The position numbers and the translations under genes were made by a program. The notes beneath the pieces were generated by a model that saw only the letters and a program-made list of their open reading frames with translations, did not search any database and had not been told where the DNA came from. 64,000 bases of DNA, from NCBI GenBank assembly GCA_035645275.1, contig DASQMX010000026.1, forward strand, positions 186,001-250,000, written 5' to 3'. How positions within the stretch are numbered: the first letter of the stretch is position 1; each line of letters opens with the position of its first letter. This stretch comes from Paranoxybacillus sp035645275 (lineage in GTDB: Bacteria; Bacillota; Bacilli; Bacillales; Anoxybacillaceae). Of this stretch, positions 17,929-27,137 are shown one piece after another.

Positions 17929-18747
17929 TCATTGATTTGGCATAAAACCTTGTTGCGAGATTAATAGTTCAACATCCTCAAATTCTTGTTGCAGCAATTT
18001 CAAAACAACTTTATAAGCGTTTGGATGATACCAAGGAAGAAGGTTTAATCGTTGATAGATTGCTCGGATTCCCATTTTTTCCGTTCTCTTTCCCCTGCTT
18101 CCATCACCCATAAAAAAATTATCAATAACAGCTCGACTTGTTACTTGACGTAACGTTTTTGCAATCCGGTTTGAACACGGCAGCAATGGCGCAACCGCGA
18201 CTTGTGTCGGCACACCCGCTTCAGTGATTTGTTTTAATGCCTTTAATCTTGCAGGAATCGGAGGCGCTGATGGTGTAAAAGCTTTACGGATATACTCTAA
18301 ATCTGTTTCAATCGTCATACTTACACGAATCGACTGACCAAACTGCTGAAACAAATCAATATCCCTTGTACAAAGCGGTGAACGCGTTTGTACAAATAAA
18401 AAATCTGGTTTTTCGATTAACATCGCTTCAAGAAGCGAACGCGTAATACGTGCTTTATATTCAATCGGTTGATACGGGTCTGTCGCGGTTGACATAAAAA
18501 TGGTTACCGGACCTTTCTTCTTCGCTTTTTTGATTTCTTTCAACAACAAATCGGCCGCATTCTTCTTTATATCCACCCATGTTCCCCATTCTTCTTCACG
18601 ATACAGCGCAATCGGCATTTGTCTTACATAGCAATATGAACATCCAAAGGCGCAACCAGCATACGGATTTAACGTATGAGTAAACTCAGTAATAAAACCG
18701 CTGGCTGGTGTCAGTATACTTTTTGATTGGATTTCTTTTATTTTCAT
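17929..18747 (-). CDS. SPL/Rv2578c-family radical SAM protein
   Basis: The 272-residue protein has a radical SAM cluster motif GCAFGCSYCYVRQMP (CxxxCxxC near residues 35-42) after NPYAGC. This is the motif seen in the photolyase-like SplB/Rv2578c group. TATDPYQPIE and RSPLCTRDID are also group-typical. The biochemical role of these stand-alone members is not established; they are not necessarily spore photoproduct lyases. AAGGAG about ten bases upstream supports ATG 18747 over the longer start at 18777. Confidence 0.85.
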   Translation of the reverse strand: MKIKEIQSKSILTPASGFITEFTHTLNPYAGCAFGCSYCYVRQMPIALYREEEWGTWVDIKKNAADLLLKEIKKAKKKGPVTIFMSTATDPYQPIEYKARITRSLLEAMLIEKPDFLFVQTRSPLCTRDIDLFQQFGQSIRVSMTIETDLEYIRKAFTPSAPPIPARLKALKQITEAGVPTQVAVAPLLPCSNRIAKTLRQVTSRAVIDNFFMGDGSRGKRTEKMGIRAIYQRLNLLPWYHPNAYKVVLKLLQQEFEDVELLISQQGFMPNQ

Positions 18748-18828
18748 CTTTCTTATTCTCCTTCTCCGTTCTAACACAAAACATTCGTTCTTATATATCA
18801 GTTTTACTACATTTACGAACAGAACGCA

Positions 18829-18860
18829 AAAAAGGATGAATTATAGCCATCCATCCTTTC
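18829..18860 (-). terminator. Terminator of the DUF3231 gene
   Basis: On the minus strand AAAGGATG pairs with CATCCTTT and is followed by a T-run (18829-18836 side). Confidence 0.7.
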
Positions 18861-18867
18861 CGTTTCA

Positions 18868-19875
18868 TTATTCCCTTATTAATTCCTCTCTGCTGACTGG
18901 CTGTGGCGGCTGTTCGAACCAACCGTTTTCTAGCATCATAATCATTCCATCTTCCGCGTAATCAGCAATCTCAATCATAAGCCTTGTGTAATTAGTAATT
19001 AAGTCTTTGCGAGTTACGATACCTAACGCTTTTCCATAGTTACTAATGCCGACGCCATTTAAAAACGTCACATGGTATAGCATAAGACGATCTGAATAGG
19101 GTGCCGTTGTTGAATTTGAAACCGCATTACCGGGTGCATTTGGTGAGTTGATATCTTCTTCTGTTAACAATTCACTAAACATATCTTCATGCTTTTTCGC
19201 AATCTCTATGCCGCGAATCATATATTTGCGAATTTTTTCCGATTGAGCTGTTTGCGCAAATCCCATTAATAAAGCTTGACCGATTTGATTCGTCTCAATT
19301 GAAGTTGTGATTTGTGTGATTTCAATGATGTTTAACGGGCGCTGTGCTTTAAAGAAATTTGATAAATAACTTTTTTTCATTGGAAATTCCGTTTTGTTTG
19401 GAATGTTCACAAGCGGGAAACGAAACGAAAGACCTCTATTTGATAACGCTTGGACCACTTCAGCGTACAAAGCACCTGTTTTCTCAATACATGTCGTAAA
19501 AAATTGTAGGATGTCTGGACGTGTGGCTGTTGATTTATCAAGCGCAAACTTAATCATTCCAACAGTTAACGTATGCTTGATATACAACAGCATGTAATGC
19601 TCCGTAAACAATTTTGGTGCAGTTAAATTGGCATCCTCATGGGTAAATCCATAAGGAATGGCTAACTGTTCTTGGTGAAATAACTGCTTTGTTGTCTCAT
19701 AAATCTCATTCGTCACGGTTGCCGCACTATTGACGATTGTTTGAACCTCCTCGTTTTCACATGTGATCTTAAAGTGCTTTAACATCTTTAGCGAAAGTGA
19801 CATTTGCATATATGTTGTCCATAGCGCTGCTATTTCTGCTGTCGTGATTTCTGCATGACTTTGAATATTTGTCAT
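18868..19875 (-). CDS. DUF3231 family protein
   Basis: The 335-residue, largely helical protein is built of two similar halves of about 165 residues (each with a TTAEIAALWTTYM/ITQITTSIETNQIG type helix followed by a long bundle), as in DUF3231, which resembles ferritin-like or coat-associated proteins of Bacilli. AAGGGAG lies upstream of ATG 19875. No catalytic motif is apparent and no function is assigned. It is monocistronic with its own terminator. Confidence 0.8.
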   Translation of the reverse strand: MTNIQSHAEITTAEIAALWTTYMQMSLSLKMLKHFKITCENEEVQTIVNSAATVTNEIYETTKQLFHQEQLAIPYGFTHEDANLTAPKLFTEHYMLLYIKHTLTVGMIKFALDKSTATRPDILQFFTTCIEKTGALYAEVVQALSNRGLSFRFPLVNIPNKTEFPMKKSYLSNFFKAQRPLNIIEITQITTSIETNQIGQALLMGFAQTAQSEKIRKYMIRGIEIAKKHEDMFSELLTEEDINSPNAPGNAVSNSTTAPYSDRLMLYHVTFLNGVGISNYGKALGIVTRKDLITNYTRLMIEIADYAEDGMIMMLENGWFEQPPQPVSREELIRE

Positions 19876-20032
19876 AAGCGATTACTCCCTTTTTAGCTAT
19901 AGTATGTATCTTGATAACATATTACATCATAGGTAATAATCAGAAATTATTGGCATAAAAAACACTTTTGTTGCTGATTGGACAGAATGTATGTTATCTT
20001 TGTGAAGAAAAAAGATGGAGAGGATCGATGTA

Positions 20033-20530
20033 ATGATGAAGCGCAGTCTCACCATTGCCGCTTGCCTATTCTCAGTGAATTTATTGCTGAGTGCCTGCAC
20101 TGCGGACGAAAAAGCCCAAAAAAAAGACGAGCATTCCGCTCATCATATGACAAGTTCAGGAGATATTCGGGAAACAACAAAATCGCTCGAACATTTACCA
20201 AGCTTTTTAAGCAAATATGAAGAAGAAATGGCTGTTCTTTACCAACAAGCCGCAAAACATCAAGAGTTGCTTGAAAACATTCCTTGCTATTGTGGCTGTG
20301 GAGATTCTGCAGGACATATGAACAACTATGATTGCTTTGTCTATGAAAATAAAAAGGACGGCTCAGTCACATGGGATGATCATGCAACAAAATGCGGGGT
20401 TTGCCTCGAAATCGCTGCTGAAGCGATCAATGAATATAACAACGGAAAATCCATAAAAGAAATTCGAAAAATGATTGATGAGAAATATAAAGAAGGATAC
20501 GCAGAACCAACCCCTACTCCAGAAGTGTAA
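20033..20530 (+). CDS. PCYCGC-motif lipoprotein
   Basis: The 165-residue protein has a lipoprotein signal (lipobox LLSAC) and the family-defining motif NIPCYCGCGDSAGH, with further cysteines in YDCFV and KCGVCLEIA. PCYCGC proteins are exported Bacillus proteins of unknown role, probably metal- or redox-linked because of the clustered Cys/His. GGAGAGG nine bases upstream favours ATG 20033 over the start at 20015. It lies next to the remains of a two-component system and a multicopper oxidase, which hints at copper but does not prove it. Confidence 0.85.
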   Translation: MMKRSLTIAACLFSVNLLLSACTADEKAQKKDEHSAHHMTSSGDIRETTKSLEHLPSFLSKYEEEMAVLYQQAAKHQELLENIPCYCGCGDSAGHMNNYDCFVYENKKDGSVTWDDHATKCGVCLEIAAEAINEYNNGKSIKEIRKMIDEKYKEGYAEPTPTPEV

Positions 20531-20586
20531 CGTTTAAAATATTTTCTCCCCGTCTATAATGACAAATAAAAGGGGAGGTGTTTTAC

Positions 20587-20670
20587 ATGCTTTACATGAT
20601 TCCACCATATATTGAAGTCGTTTCTATTTTAGAGGAGTATTACGAAAAGCTTTCCGAACAAGCGGACTAA
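20587..20670 (+). CDS. Small 27-residue ORF with strong ribosome site
   Basis: The ORF reads MLYMIPPYIEVVSILEEYYE and then seven more residues before TAA at 20668-20670. AGGGGAGGTG lies six bases before the ATG, among the best ribosome sites in the window. TATAAT at 20555-20560 could be its own -10 box, though the -35 is weak. The peptide is short, acidic at the end and has no membrane segment. Function unknown; it may be cotranscribed with the PCYCGC gene 56 bp upstream. Confidence 0.6.
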   Translation: MLYMIPPYIEVVSILEEYYEKLSEQAD

Positions 20671-20740
20671 CTCATAAGTATCTAACCTTGCGAAATCATA
20701 CACAAATAATATTTTAGTTATAGGGGATGTCACTTATCGG

Positions 20741-21058
20741 TCATCCTCTATCTAATACCAAACGCTCGTTAACCCACTTATAACCGATTCCCCACACAGT
20801 CTGCAAATGTTTCTCAATTGGAAAGCCTGCTTGACGCAGCTTCTCACGCAAATTACGGACATGAGAATCAACCGTTCTGTCTTCTGTATCTGCATCATAT
20901 CCCCAAAGCGTCATATCAACTGCTCTCGCGTAAACACTTGGTTCGGATGTCTTAAAAACAAACCGAGTAGCGCAAATTCTTTCGGAGTTACAGATAATTT
21001 TTTCCCGTTATATGTAATCTTATATGTCATTTCATCCCAAACTAACCCATCATCTTCT
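20741..21058 (-). pseudogene. Remnant of an OmpR-family response regulator (DNA-binding domain only)
   Basis: Read on the minus strand it gives LVWDEMTYKITYNGKKLSV and TPKEFALLGLF, then after a frameshift near 20930 DRTVDSHVRNLREKLRQAG and GIGYKWVNERL, a complete OmpR winged helix. The receiver domain is missing and the frame is broken, so it is a relic. It directly abuts the kinase relic upstream. Confidence 0.85.
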
Positions 21059-21425
21059 ACCCTGCTTTCTTTTTGTCTTCCGCGCTTAATTCTTTCCTTC
21101 TGGCAATGTCAGCGTACCCTTTGACATAAGTTAATGGTGCCCGCAATTCATGGGAAATGCTTGCTAAAAATTCATTTCTTGTTTTCTTGAGATGGTTCAA
21201 ATCGTTTGCCAATGATTAAATCGCTTTGGCAAGGGAGGATAATTCATCATTGCCGCGAATATGTAACGAAACAGAAAAATCTCCTTGACTTAATCGTTCC
21301 GTTGCTTCTTTCATCCGCACGAGCGGTGAGACAACAACTCGTGACAGCAATGATATTGTTGCTACGGTTGCAATCAGAGATAAAATACCAACAAGAATAA
21401 ATAAATGATTAATTTTCCGAATCAT
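21059..21425 (-). pseudogene. Remnant of a sensor histidine kinase (TM-HAMP-H-box)
   Basis: The fragment has one membrane helix, a HAMP segment (VVVSPLVRMKEATERLSQG), an in-frame TAA after SSLAKAI, and then the phosphoacceptor box NEFLASISHELRAPLTYVKG. The sensor portion and the whole ATPase domain are absent, and the text fuses to the response-regulator relic near 21058. Decay of a membrane two-component system beside the multicopper oxidase gene is clear from the sequence; that it sensed copper is inference. Confidence 0.85.
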
Positions 21426-21558
21426 CTCTTTAATCGATACCGTCTTCCCCCCCTTTCTTTTATATCATGTATAAACATATTTTGTTGTTTCTCCATAATT
21501 TCTGCACATTTTTTATATATCGTAAAATTATCATAATAGCATATAGGAGGTTTAGATA

Positions 21559-23115
21559 ATGAACAAAAAAATAATTTCCGCCCTATCCTTTGCTTTATTA
21601 TTAGCTGCCTGTTCGAGCAACGGTAATGAACATGGCAATCACAATATGACGGCAAATGAAACAGAACATTCCATGCACGGTGAACAAGCGTTAAAAAACT
21701 TAACAGAAAAAACAAAACAACAAACAGGGAATGAATTTACGATTGTCGCCAAAGAAGCGACACATAAGCTGACTAACGATATTACACTTCCTGTTTACAC
21801 ATATAACGACTCCGTTCCAGGAACAGAAATTCGCATAAAAGAAGGAGAACATGTAAAAATCCACTTAAAAAACGAATTAAGTGAACCTGTCACAATTCAC
21901 TGGCATGGCTATCCTGTGCCAAATGACATGGACGGAATTCCCGGCGTAACAATGAATGCAGTTCAGCCTGGGGAAACATTTACGTATGAATTTAAAGCGA
22001 CGGTGCCAGGAACATATTGGTATCATTCACATCAAGACAGCGTTAACCAAGTTGATAAAGGATTATATGGTGCACTGATTGTTGAGCCGAAAGAAAAAGA
22101 AGCCATTGACCGTGACTATACACTTGTTCTCGATGAATGGATGAGTCATCCAATGAATAATCATCTAAATGAAAATCATGCATCGCACGGAAACAATGAT
22201 CACGGGCATCAGATGGCACATGGTTCAAGCAGCATGATGGGTCATGATATGAGCATGTACGATATTTATACGATTAACGGGAAAAGCGGCAACCAAATCA
22301 AACCGCTGAAAGTAAAACAAGGTGAACGCGTAAAACTTCGGCTAATCAATGCTGGATATATGTCTCATCAACTTCATTTGCACGGTCATAAGTTTAAAGT
22401 GACAGCCATTGACGGACAGCCGTTAAAAGAGCCAAAACTGATTAAAGATGAATTATTGACAATTGCTCCGGGTGAGCGTTACGACATCGAATTTACTGCG
22501 AATAATCCGGGTAAGTGGTATTTAGAATGCCATAGTGATATGCCAGCTGCAGACGGTATGAAAGCCGTAATTCAATATGAAGGAGCCGAAAACAAAACTG
22601 ACCGCACAAACAGGGATGAACAGCTGCCAACCTTTGATTTTACTGAGTATGGAAAAAGAGAATTAGGAGAATTTACACTCGAACAGAAATATGATTTAGA
22701 ATATACCATGAATTTAGGAACGGCAATGAATAAAAATGGCATGGTCTTTACGATTAACGACAAAATATTCCCAGAGACAGAGCCGCTGAAAGTTAACACA
22801 GGGGACTTAGTAAAAGTGAAACTTGTCAACACGTCACATATGGATGATCATCCAATGCATTTACACGGTCACTTTTTCCAAGTATTAAGTAAAAACGGTG
22901 TCCCGATAAAAGGTGCGCCAATTATTAAAGATACATTAAACATAAAGCCGGGCGAAGAATACGTTGTTGCCTTCAAAGCCGATAATCCAGGCAATTGGAT
23001 GTTCCACTGCCACGATTTGCACCATGCATCAAGCGGTATGGTAACAGAATTAAAATATGATGACTATCGATCTTCATTTAAGCCTAATCCATCAGCAGGA
23101 AACATTCCGGAATAA
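21559..23115 (+). CDS. Multicopper oxidase lipoprotein
   Basis: The 518-residue protein begins with a lipoprotein signal (lipobox LAAC). Copper ligands are clear: HWH at 114-116, HSH at 156-158, HPMHLH at 431-436, and HCH-x3-H-x4-M at 483-494, with Cys484, His489 and Met494 as type 1 ligands. A Met/His-rich stretch near residues 205-235 (HQMAHGSSSMMGHDMSM) resembles the substrate-copper loops of CueO-like cuprous oxidases. AGGAGG precedes ATG 21559. It likely oxidises Cu(I) or phenolics outside the membrane. Confidence 0.93.
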   Translation: MNKKIISALSFALLLAACSSNGNEHGNHNMTANETEHSMHGEQALKNLTEKTKQQTGNEFTIVAKEATHKLTNDITLPVYTYNDSVPGTEIRIKEGEHVKIHLKNELSEPVTIHWHGYPVPNDMDGIPGVTMNAVQPGETFTYEFKATVPGTYWYHSHQDSVNQVDKGLYGALIVEPKEKEAIDRDYTLVLDEWMSHPMNNHLNENHASHGNNDHGHQMAHGSSSMMGHDMSMYDIYTINGKSGNQIKPLKVKQGERVKLRLINAGYMSHQLHLHGHKFKVTAIDGQPLKEPKLIKDELLTIAPGERYDIEFTANNPGKWYLECHSDMPAADGMKAVIQYEGAENKTDRTNRDEQLPTFDFTEYGKRELGEFTLEQKYDLEYTMNLGTAMNKNGMVFTINDKIFPETEPLKVNTGDLVKVKLVNTSHMDDHPMHLHGHFFQVLSKNGVPIKGAPIIKDTLNIKPGEEYVVAFKADNPGNWMFHCHDLHHASSGMVTELKYDDYRSSFKPNPSAGNIPE

Positions 23116-23120
23116 CAAAC

Positions 23121-23212
23121 GAGAGGCTGACCGGCAAGTGTTAGACCTCCCCCCATCATATACGATATATGGCGGTTGTGGCGGTCTAACACGTCGCTTT
23201 CGCTCAGCCTCG
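23121..23212 (+). repeat. Dispersed 3'-end inverted repeat, copy 2
   Basis: GAGGCTGA (23123-23130) pairs with TCAGCCTC (23204-23211), and GTGTTAGACC (23138-23147) with GGTCTAACAC (23183-23192). It fills the gap between two convergent genes, 5 bp from one stop and 4 bp from the other, so it probably ends both transcripts. Confidence 0.85.
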
Positions 23213-23215
23213 CTA

Positions 23216-23959
23216 TTATATAAGTTTATAAAGCATTTGACCGATTAATAGAAAAAGAATCGAGACAAGCATCGATTTAGCCACCCTTAACGGAATGCGC
23301 GGCAAGGCAAGCAAGCCGAGTTGCGAACCGATTGCAGAGCCAATCGCCATCGCCAATGCATAGTGCCACTCGACAAAGCCTGTCTGATAATAAACAATAA
23401 AGGCCCCCAAACAACTTCCAAAAATGAACACTCTCGTCAGCTGCACTGCTTTTACATATGTATATTGCTGGCTCATATAATGCAAAATGGCAAATGTCGA
23501 TGAACCGGGCCCAAATCCTCCGTCGTATACAGCTATGAAGAACGACAATATCTTGCTAATTATGCCCGATTTTTTCTTTTTATTTTCGACAGAAGAAACC
23601 CATTGTTTATTTTGTAAAGAAACGAATAACGCAAAAAGTAATAACACAAGAGCAATGGCATTCATCGTCTTTTCACTTATACTTGACGTAACGCTTGCTC
23701 CAATCACGCCGCCAATAGATGAAACGAATATGGTACTGACAATTGTTTTAACGTCAAGCTCCTTATTTTTCAGTAAATACGTTATACTCGTTAACGAAGC
23801 AAAACCAGTGGAAAATTTATTTGTTGCTATTCCAGTTTGGATTGGAATTCCGACAAGCATCATCGCAGGCAACGTTATTAAACCTGCACCGCCTGCTAGC
23901 GTACCAACAAAGGAAGATAGGATACCAATTAGCGTTAACAAGAAAAATGATGTTCCCAA
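23216..23959 (-). CDS. TauE/SafE (TSUP) family membrane permease
   Basis: The 247-residue protein has about eight hydrophobic segments and TSUP signatures near each half: GTLAGGAGLITLPAMM and DGGFGPGSSTFAILHY. TSUP proteins export sulfite, sulfoacetate or other organosulfur anions, but substrate cannot be read from sequence. The start is taken as TTG 23959 behind GAGGGA. Convergent with the multicopper oxidase gene. Confidence 0.85.
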   Translation of the reverse strand: MGTSFFLLTLIGILSSFVGTLAGGAGLITLPAMMLVGIPIQTGIATNKFSTGFASLTSITYLLKNKELDVKTIVSTIFVSSIGGVIGASVTSSISEKTMNAIALVLLLFALFVSLQNKQWVSSVENKKKKSGIISKILSFFIAVYDGGFGPGSSTFAILHYMSQQYTYVKAVQLTRVFIFGSCLGAFIVYYQTGFVEWHYALAMAIGSAIGSQLGLLALPRIPLRVAKSMLVSILFLLIGQMLYKLI

Positions 23960-24049
23960 AGCAATCCCTCAAATCCTTGCAGTAATTAAATGATTTATTA
24001 TATAACAGCGCTTTTAAATAATATAACACATTTTGAAAATAATGGTACC

Positions 24050-24081
24050 AAAAAAGTCTCTCACCTTATGCAGTGAGAGAC
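24050..24081 (-). terminator. Terminator of the neutral protease gene
   Basis: GTCTCTCAC (24056-24064) pairs with GTGAGAGAC (24073-24081), followed by six T on the minus strand. Confidence 0.9.
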
Positions 24082-24095
24082 TGATAAACTATGAT

Positions 24096-25739
24096 TTAGT
24101 ATACTCCTACTTGGTTCCATGCATTCGCTACTGCGTTATATGTCGAGCTGCCATATCCATAAAGATCGGCTGCTGATTGCAGTAATGCCGCTCTAGCATC
24201 GCTGAAATCACTCGTTGATGTTAAATAGACTGTCAACGCTCTGTAGTAAATTTTTTCTGCCTTTGCTTTGCCAATTGATGTAATCGTCAAGTAAGCTGCT
24301 TTATTTGGAATGCCGCTGTTTATGTGCACCCCACCGTTATCTTCAGATGTATATACATAATCATTCATATGCGCTGGTTGACCGTATGCTTCCGGATTTG
24401 AAAGACTTCTTAACGCATCACCGGAAACGCCTGGTGTATAAACATCTTCTCCCAATAAATAGTCATTCGGCTCTACAAAATAACCAAAAACATCTGACAT
24501 TGATTCGTTTAACGCACCCGATTGATTGCGATATTCAAGCCCAGCTGTATAATCGGTCACAGCGTGTGTAATTTCATGGGCTACAACATCAAGCGCACCT
24601 GATAACGGTGCAAAGACGCTTCCATCTCCATCACCGTAAACCATTTGTACACCGTTCCAAAACGCATTGTTGTATTTATAACCGTAATGAACAGTCGAAC
24701 GAATTGTTGAGCCGTTATTATCGAAACTATTGCGGTTATGTGTATTTTTATAATAGTCATAAACGACCCCTGCATAATAGTGAGCATCTACATCTGCCCC
24801 TTGTGAATAAGCCGTCCATGCGTTATTGCTGTCAACTGAGTAAGAGCCCGGCAAACTTGTGCCATTTTGCGCTGTGCGGACTTCAATGACGCCATTCATC
24901 GGCTTTGTCACATCAAATAAGTAGTAAGTACCGTTGGAATAGTACGTATTAAGAGTTTTATAATCTCCTAATACTCCGTAACCATAACCACTAGTCGCTC
25001 CTTCTGCGACCGCATTGTAAGCGTCTACAATTTGTCCGTCTTTAGCATCAACATAAATTTTCCAGTTCGCTGGGTAAGGGAAAATAAACTGCAGCTCTAC
25101 TTTATACGCTAAATAATAGTCTCCATCTTTCTCATAAACTACCAATTTGCTTTTCTCTACTGTATTTGGCACATCTGATTTTTCCTTTAATAATGGAGGA
25201 GTTTCGTCTTTTACTTCCGTTTCCTTTTTCGTCAAGGCAATATGTTTCCACGCCAATTCAAGCGCTTCTTGTTCTGTAAGCTTTGCTTTTGTTTTATCTT
25301 TCATTTTTACGGATGTATCAGGGCGTAATTTTCCGTTTGTTACTTTTACAATTCCGTCTTTATCTGTATGAACTAAAAATTCACCACCGTCTATTGGAAC
25401 GCCATTCAAAGACTGAATATATTTATAGTGAGTCATGCCTAAATCGTCCGTCTGCACATTAATCAAAGTAAGCTCCTCATCAGGATTGATCTTGTAAATA
25501 TCTTTATTTTCTTTTAAAAACTCTTTAATCTCTTTCTCATTTTTAAAAGGTTTTACAGACAGCTTTCCGGCTAGAAATTGCGGCACGCCAGTTTTCTTGT
25601 TCCACTTTTCCTGCAAAATGTCCATTTTTTCATGTGCGAGTTGCTGTGCTCCTGAAGCCTGGACTGCTGCATACGATGATGGGAGCAATGCACCAAAAGT
25701 TAAACTTGCCGCTAATACAAAAGCAGCTCTCTTTTTCAT
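24096..25739 (-). CDS. Thermolysin-family (M4) secreted neutral protease, bacillolysin type
   Basis: The 547-residue precursor has a Sec signal peptide (about 1-29), an FTP/PepSY propeptide (about 30-240), and the M4 peptidase domain. The zinc motif HEITH is at 388-392 with the third ligand E412 in NESMSD. The C-terminal M4 helical domain ends at NQVGVY. Length matches Geobacillus/Bacillus neutral proteases (about 546-551). It is exported and autoprocessed, degrading extracellular protein. Good ribosome site AAAAGGAGGAA. A tandem 20-bp direct repeat lies upstream. Confidence 0.95.
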   Translation of the reverse strand: MKKRAAFVLAASLTFGALLPSSYAAVQASGAQQLAHEKMDILQEKWNKKTGVPQFLAGKLSVKPFKNEKEIKEFLKENKDIYKINPDEELTLINVQTDDLGMTHYKYIQSLNGVPIDGGEFLVHTDKDGIVKVTNGKLRPDTSVKMKDKTKAKLTEQEALELAWKHIALTKKETEVKDETPPLLKEKSDVPNTVEKSKLVVYEKDGDYYLAYKVELQFIFPYPANWKIYVDAKDGQIVDAYNAVAEGATSGYGYGVLGDYKTLNTYYSNGTYYLFDVTKPMNGVIEVRTAQNGTSLPGSYSVDSNNAWTAYSQGADVDAHYYAGVVYDYYKNTHNRNSFDNNGSTIRSTVHYGYKYNNAFWNGVQMVYGDGDGSVFAPLSGALDVVAHEITHAVTDYTAGLEYRNQSGALNESMSDVFGYFVEPNDYLLGEDVYTPGVSGDALRSLSNPEAYGQPAHMNDYVYTSEDNGGVHINSGIPNKAAYLTITSIGKAKAEKIYYRALTVYLTSTSDFSDARAALLQSAADLYGYGSSTYNAVANAWNQVGVY

Positions 25740-25776
25740 GATATTCCTCCTTTTGTAATCTGAATATATACACGGT

Positions 25777-25816
25777 ACATATGTATTACAAATAACACAT
25801 ATATATTACAAATAAC
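25777..25816. repeat. Tandem 20-bp direct repeat upstream of the neutral protease gene
   Basis: Two copies of ACATATNTATTACAAATAAC, at 25777-25796 and 25797-25816, differ at one position. They lie about 40-75 bp upstream of the protease start, so they could be a regulator-binding array or simple replication slippage. Confidence 0.7.
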
Positions 25817-26281
25817 GGAGAAGTTGTATTGAGAAAATGACGAATCAATTCTTGCATTAATTGTATTGATTTAATCATGGTTTCCCAACATTGTACAGAG
25901 TACAAATATTGCATGAATAAACTAAAAGATTTTTACGTCAGCAATAAAAAAACGAACTTTCTTCCAAGTTCGCTTTCTACAGAAGTCGCAAAATTTTCGG
26001 CCTTGTTTTGCACATTATACTTCTCTTCATTTCTGTTCAACTCGTGATATGAACTAGTACACTACGAGACGATTGTCGCAACCCCAACACTGGTTGTGAC
26101 AAATAACTTTCACCTTTGAACTAGCATGAAGGATTTGCAATGATTCCACATTTTCAGGCAATTTTTTTGCAATAAACAACACGTCCCTTTCTCATTGGTT
26201 TTCGAATGATTAACCAAAAACTCTTCTAAATCAAAAAAGCTTGACTTATATAATTTATGAATGTCGAATATTGTTTTTCCT
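25817..26281. other. Gene-poor AT-rich stretch
   Basis: I find no ORF with a ribosome site. A hairpin CGAACTT (25953-25959) / AAGTTCG (25966-25972), followed by seven T on the minus strand, looks like a terminator with no gene in front of it. A 63-codon minus-strand frame starting at 26301 begins inside the rhodanese terminator and is not credible. Confidence 0.5.
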
Positions 26282-26312
26282 ACAAAAAATCCCTTGGTCA
26301 TCCAAGGGATTT
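26282..26312 (-). terminator. Terminator of the rhodanese gene
   Basis: AATCCCTTGG (26288-26297) pairs with CCAAGGGATT (26302-26311) across a four-base loop, with a T-run on the minus strand. Confidence 0.85.
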
Positions 26313-26417
26313 ACGCTTGCCATGTTTTTGACATTAAAAACGTATTCGCTTAGTCATTCACGTACCGGGAATTTTCCCTTGAACTACTTCTTGCTGTTTG
26401 CGAACATTTATCTCCCT

Positions 26418-26795
26418 CTAAGCGCGAATAATCACGCTGTCTTTATAGCATTTTCCCGCTCCCTCTATATATGCGCCTCTTACTTTAAAACCATATCGTT
26501 TCAGTGTTCGAATACCCATATTTTTCGTAATGCAATCAGAAGCAATAATGATCACTTCTTCATAATGAAGCTGTTGATAATTTCTTTTTAAGTAAGCAAG
26601 CGGGACACGAATAGTATTTTTGACAAGCAATGGGCTTGAGTCGTTATAATCACGTAAATCCACGATTGCTACCTTTTCATCATTCATGTTCCGCAGCTGT
26701 TGCAAAGTAAGCGTTGGAATGCAACAAACTGGCACATAGCGGATGTAAAGATGATAAACAAGAACAAGTAAAAGAAGCGCCAGAAATAAACTCAT
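26418..26795 (-). CDS. Membrane-anchored rhodanese-like protein
   Basis: The 125-residue protein has one N-terminal membrane helix (MSLFLALLLLVLVYHL) followed by a rhodanese fold: VAIVDLRDYND, then SDCITKNMG as the active-site loop with its cysteine. Such proteins handle sulfane sulfur at the membrane. The start is ambiguous: GTG 26810 falls within GGAGAGGTG, while ATG 26795 is 14 bases from GGAGAGG; the ATG is preferred because GTG would leave no spacing. Substrate unknown. Confidence 0.75.
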   Translation of the reverse strand: MSLFLALLLLVLVYHLYIRYVPVCCIPTLTLQQLRNMNDEKVAIVDLRDYNDSSPLLVKNTIRVPLAYLKRNYQQLHYEEVIIIASDCITKNMGIRTLKRYGFKVRGAYIEGAGKCYKDSVIIRA

Positions 26796-26983
26796 TTTTT
26801 CTTTTATCACCTCTCCAATAATATACCCTCCATCGTATATTAACCACTTCTATTTTATTTGTCAATTTATATCAACTTGAAAACTTCAATGAATCCAAAA
26901 CATATTTCTCCTTTTTATAAATATTACAAACAAAAATAGGCAAACTATCGAGTGAAAATACTTTTTCTGAAAGGATGGAAACG

Positions 26984-27112
26984 ATGGGAAAAAGAAAAAA
27001 TGAACGAAGCTTGGAGCAACAAATTAAAGACCGACAAGATGAGCGAGATTTTGAACAAAAACCTGGTTTTGGGGACAAAAAATTAGAGGGACCAAATCGA
27101 CCAGCAGAATGA
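26984..27112 (+). CDS. Small 42-residue hydrophilic protein
   Basis: The ORF starts MGKRKNERSLEQQIKDRQDE and ends EGPNRPAE with TGA at 27110-27112. AAAGGATGG upstream gives a fair ribosome site. It is highly charged, with no hydrophobic segment, and probably disordered or helical. It ends 25 bp before the DUF2512 gene, suggesting a two-gene operon. Too short for most gene finders; function unknown. Confidence 0.6.
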   Translation: MGKRKNERSLEQQIKDRQDERDFEQKPGFGDKKLEGPNRPAE

Positions 27113-27137
27113 TTTGATAAAAAGGATGATTGCGATA

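Noticed and set aside
26110..26301. 63-codon minus-strand ORF downstream of the rhodanese gene
   Set aside because: Its start codon lies in the loop of a strong terminator, it has no ribosome site and no recognisable family.
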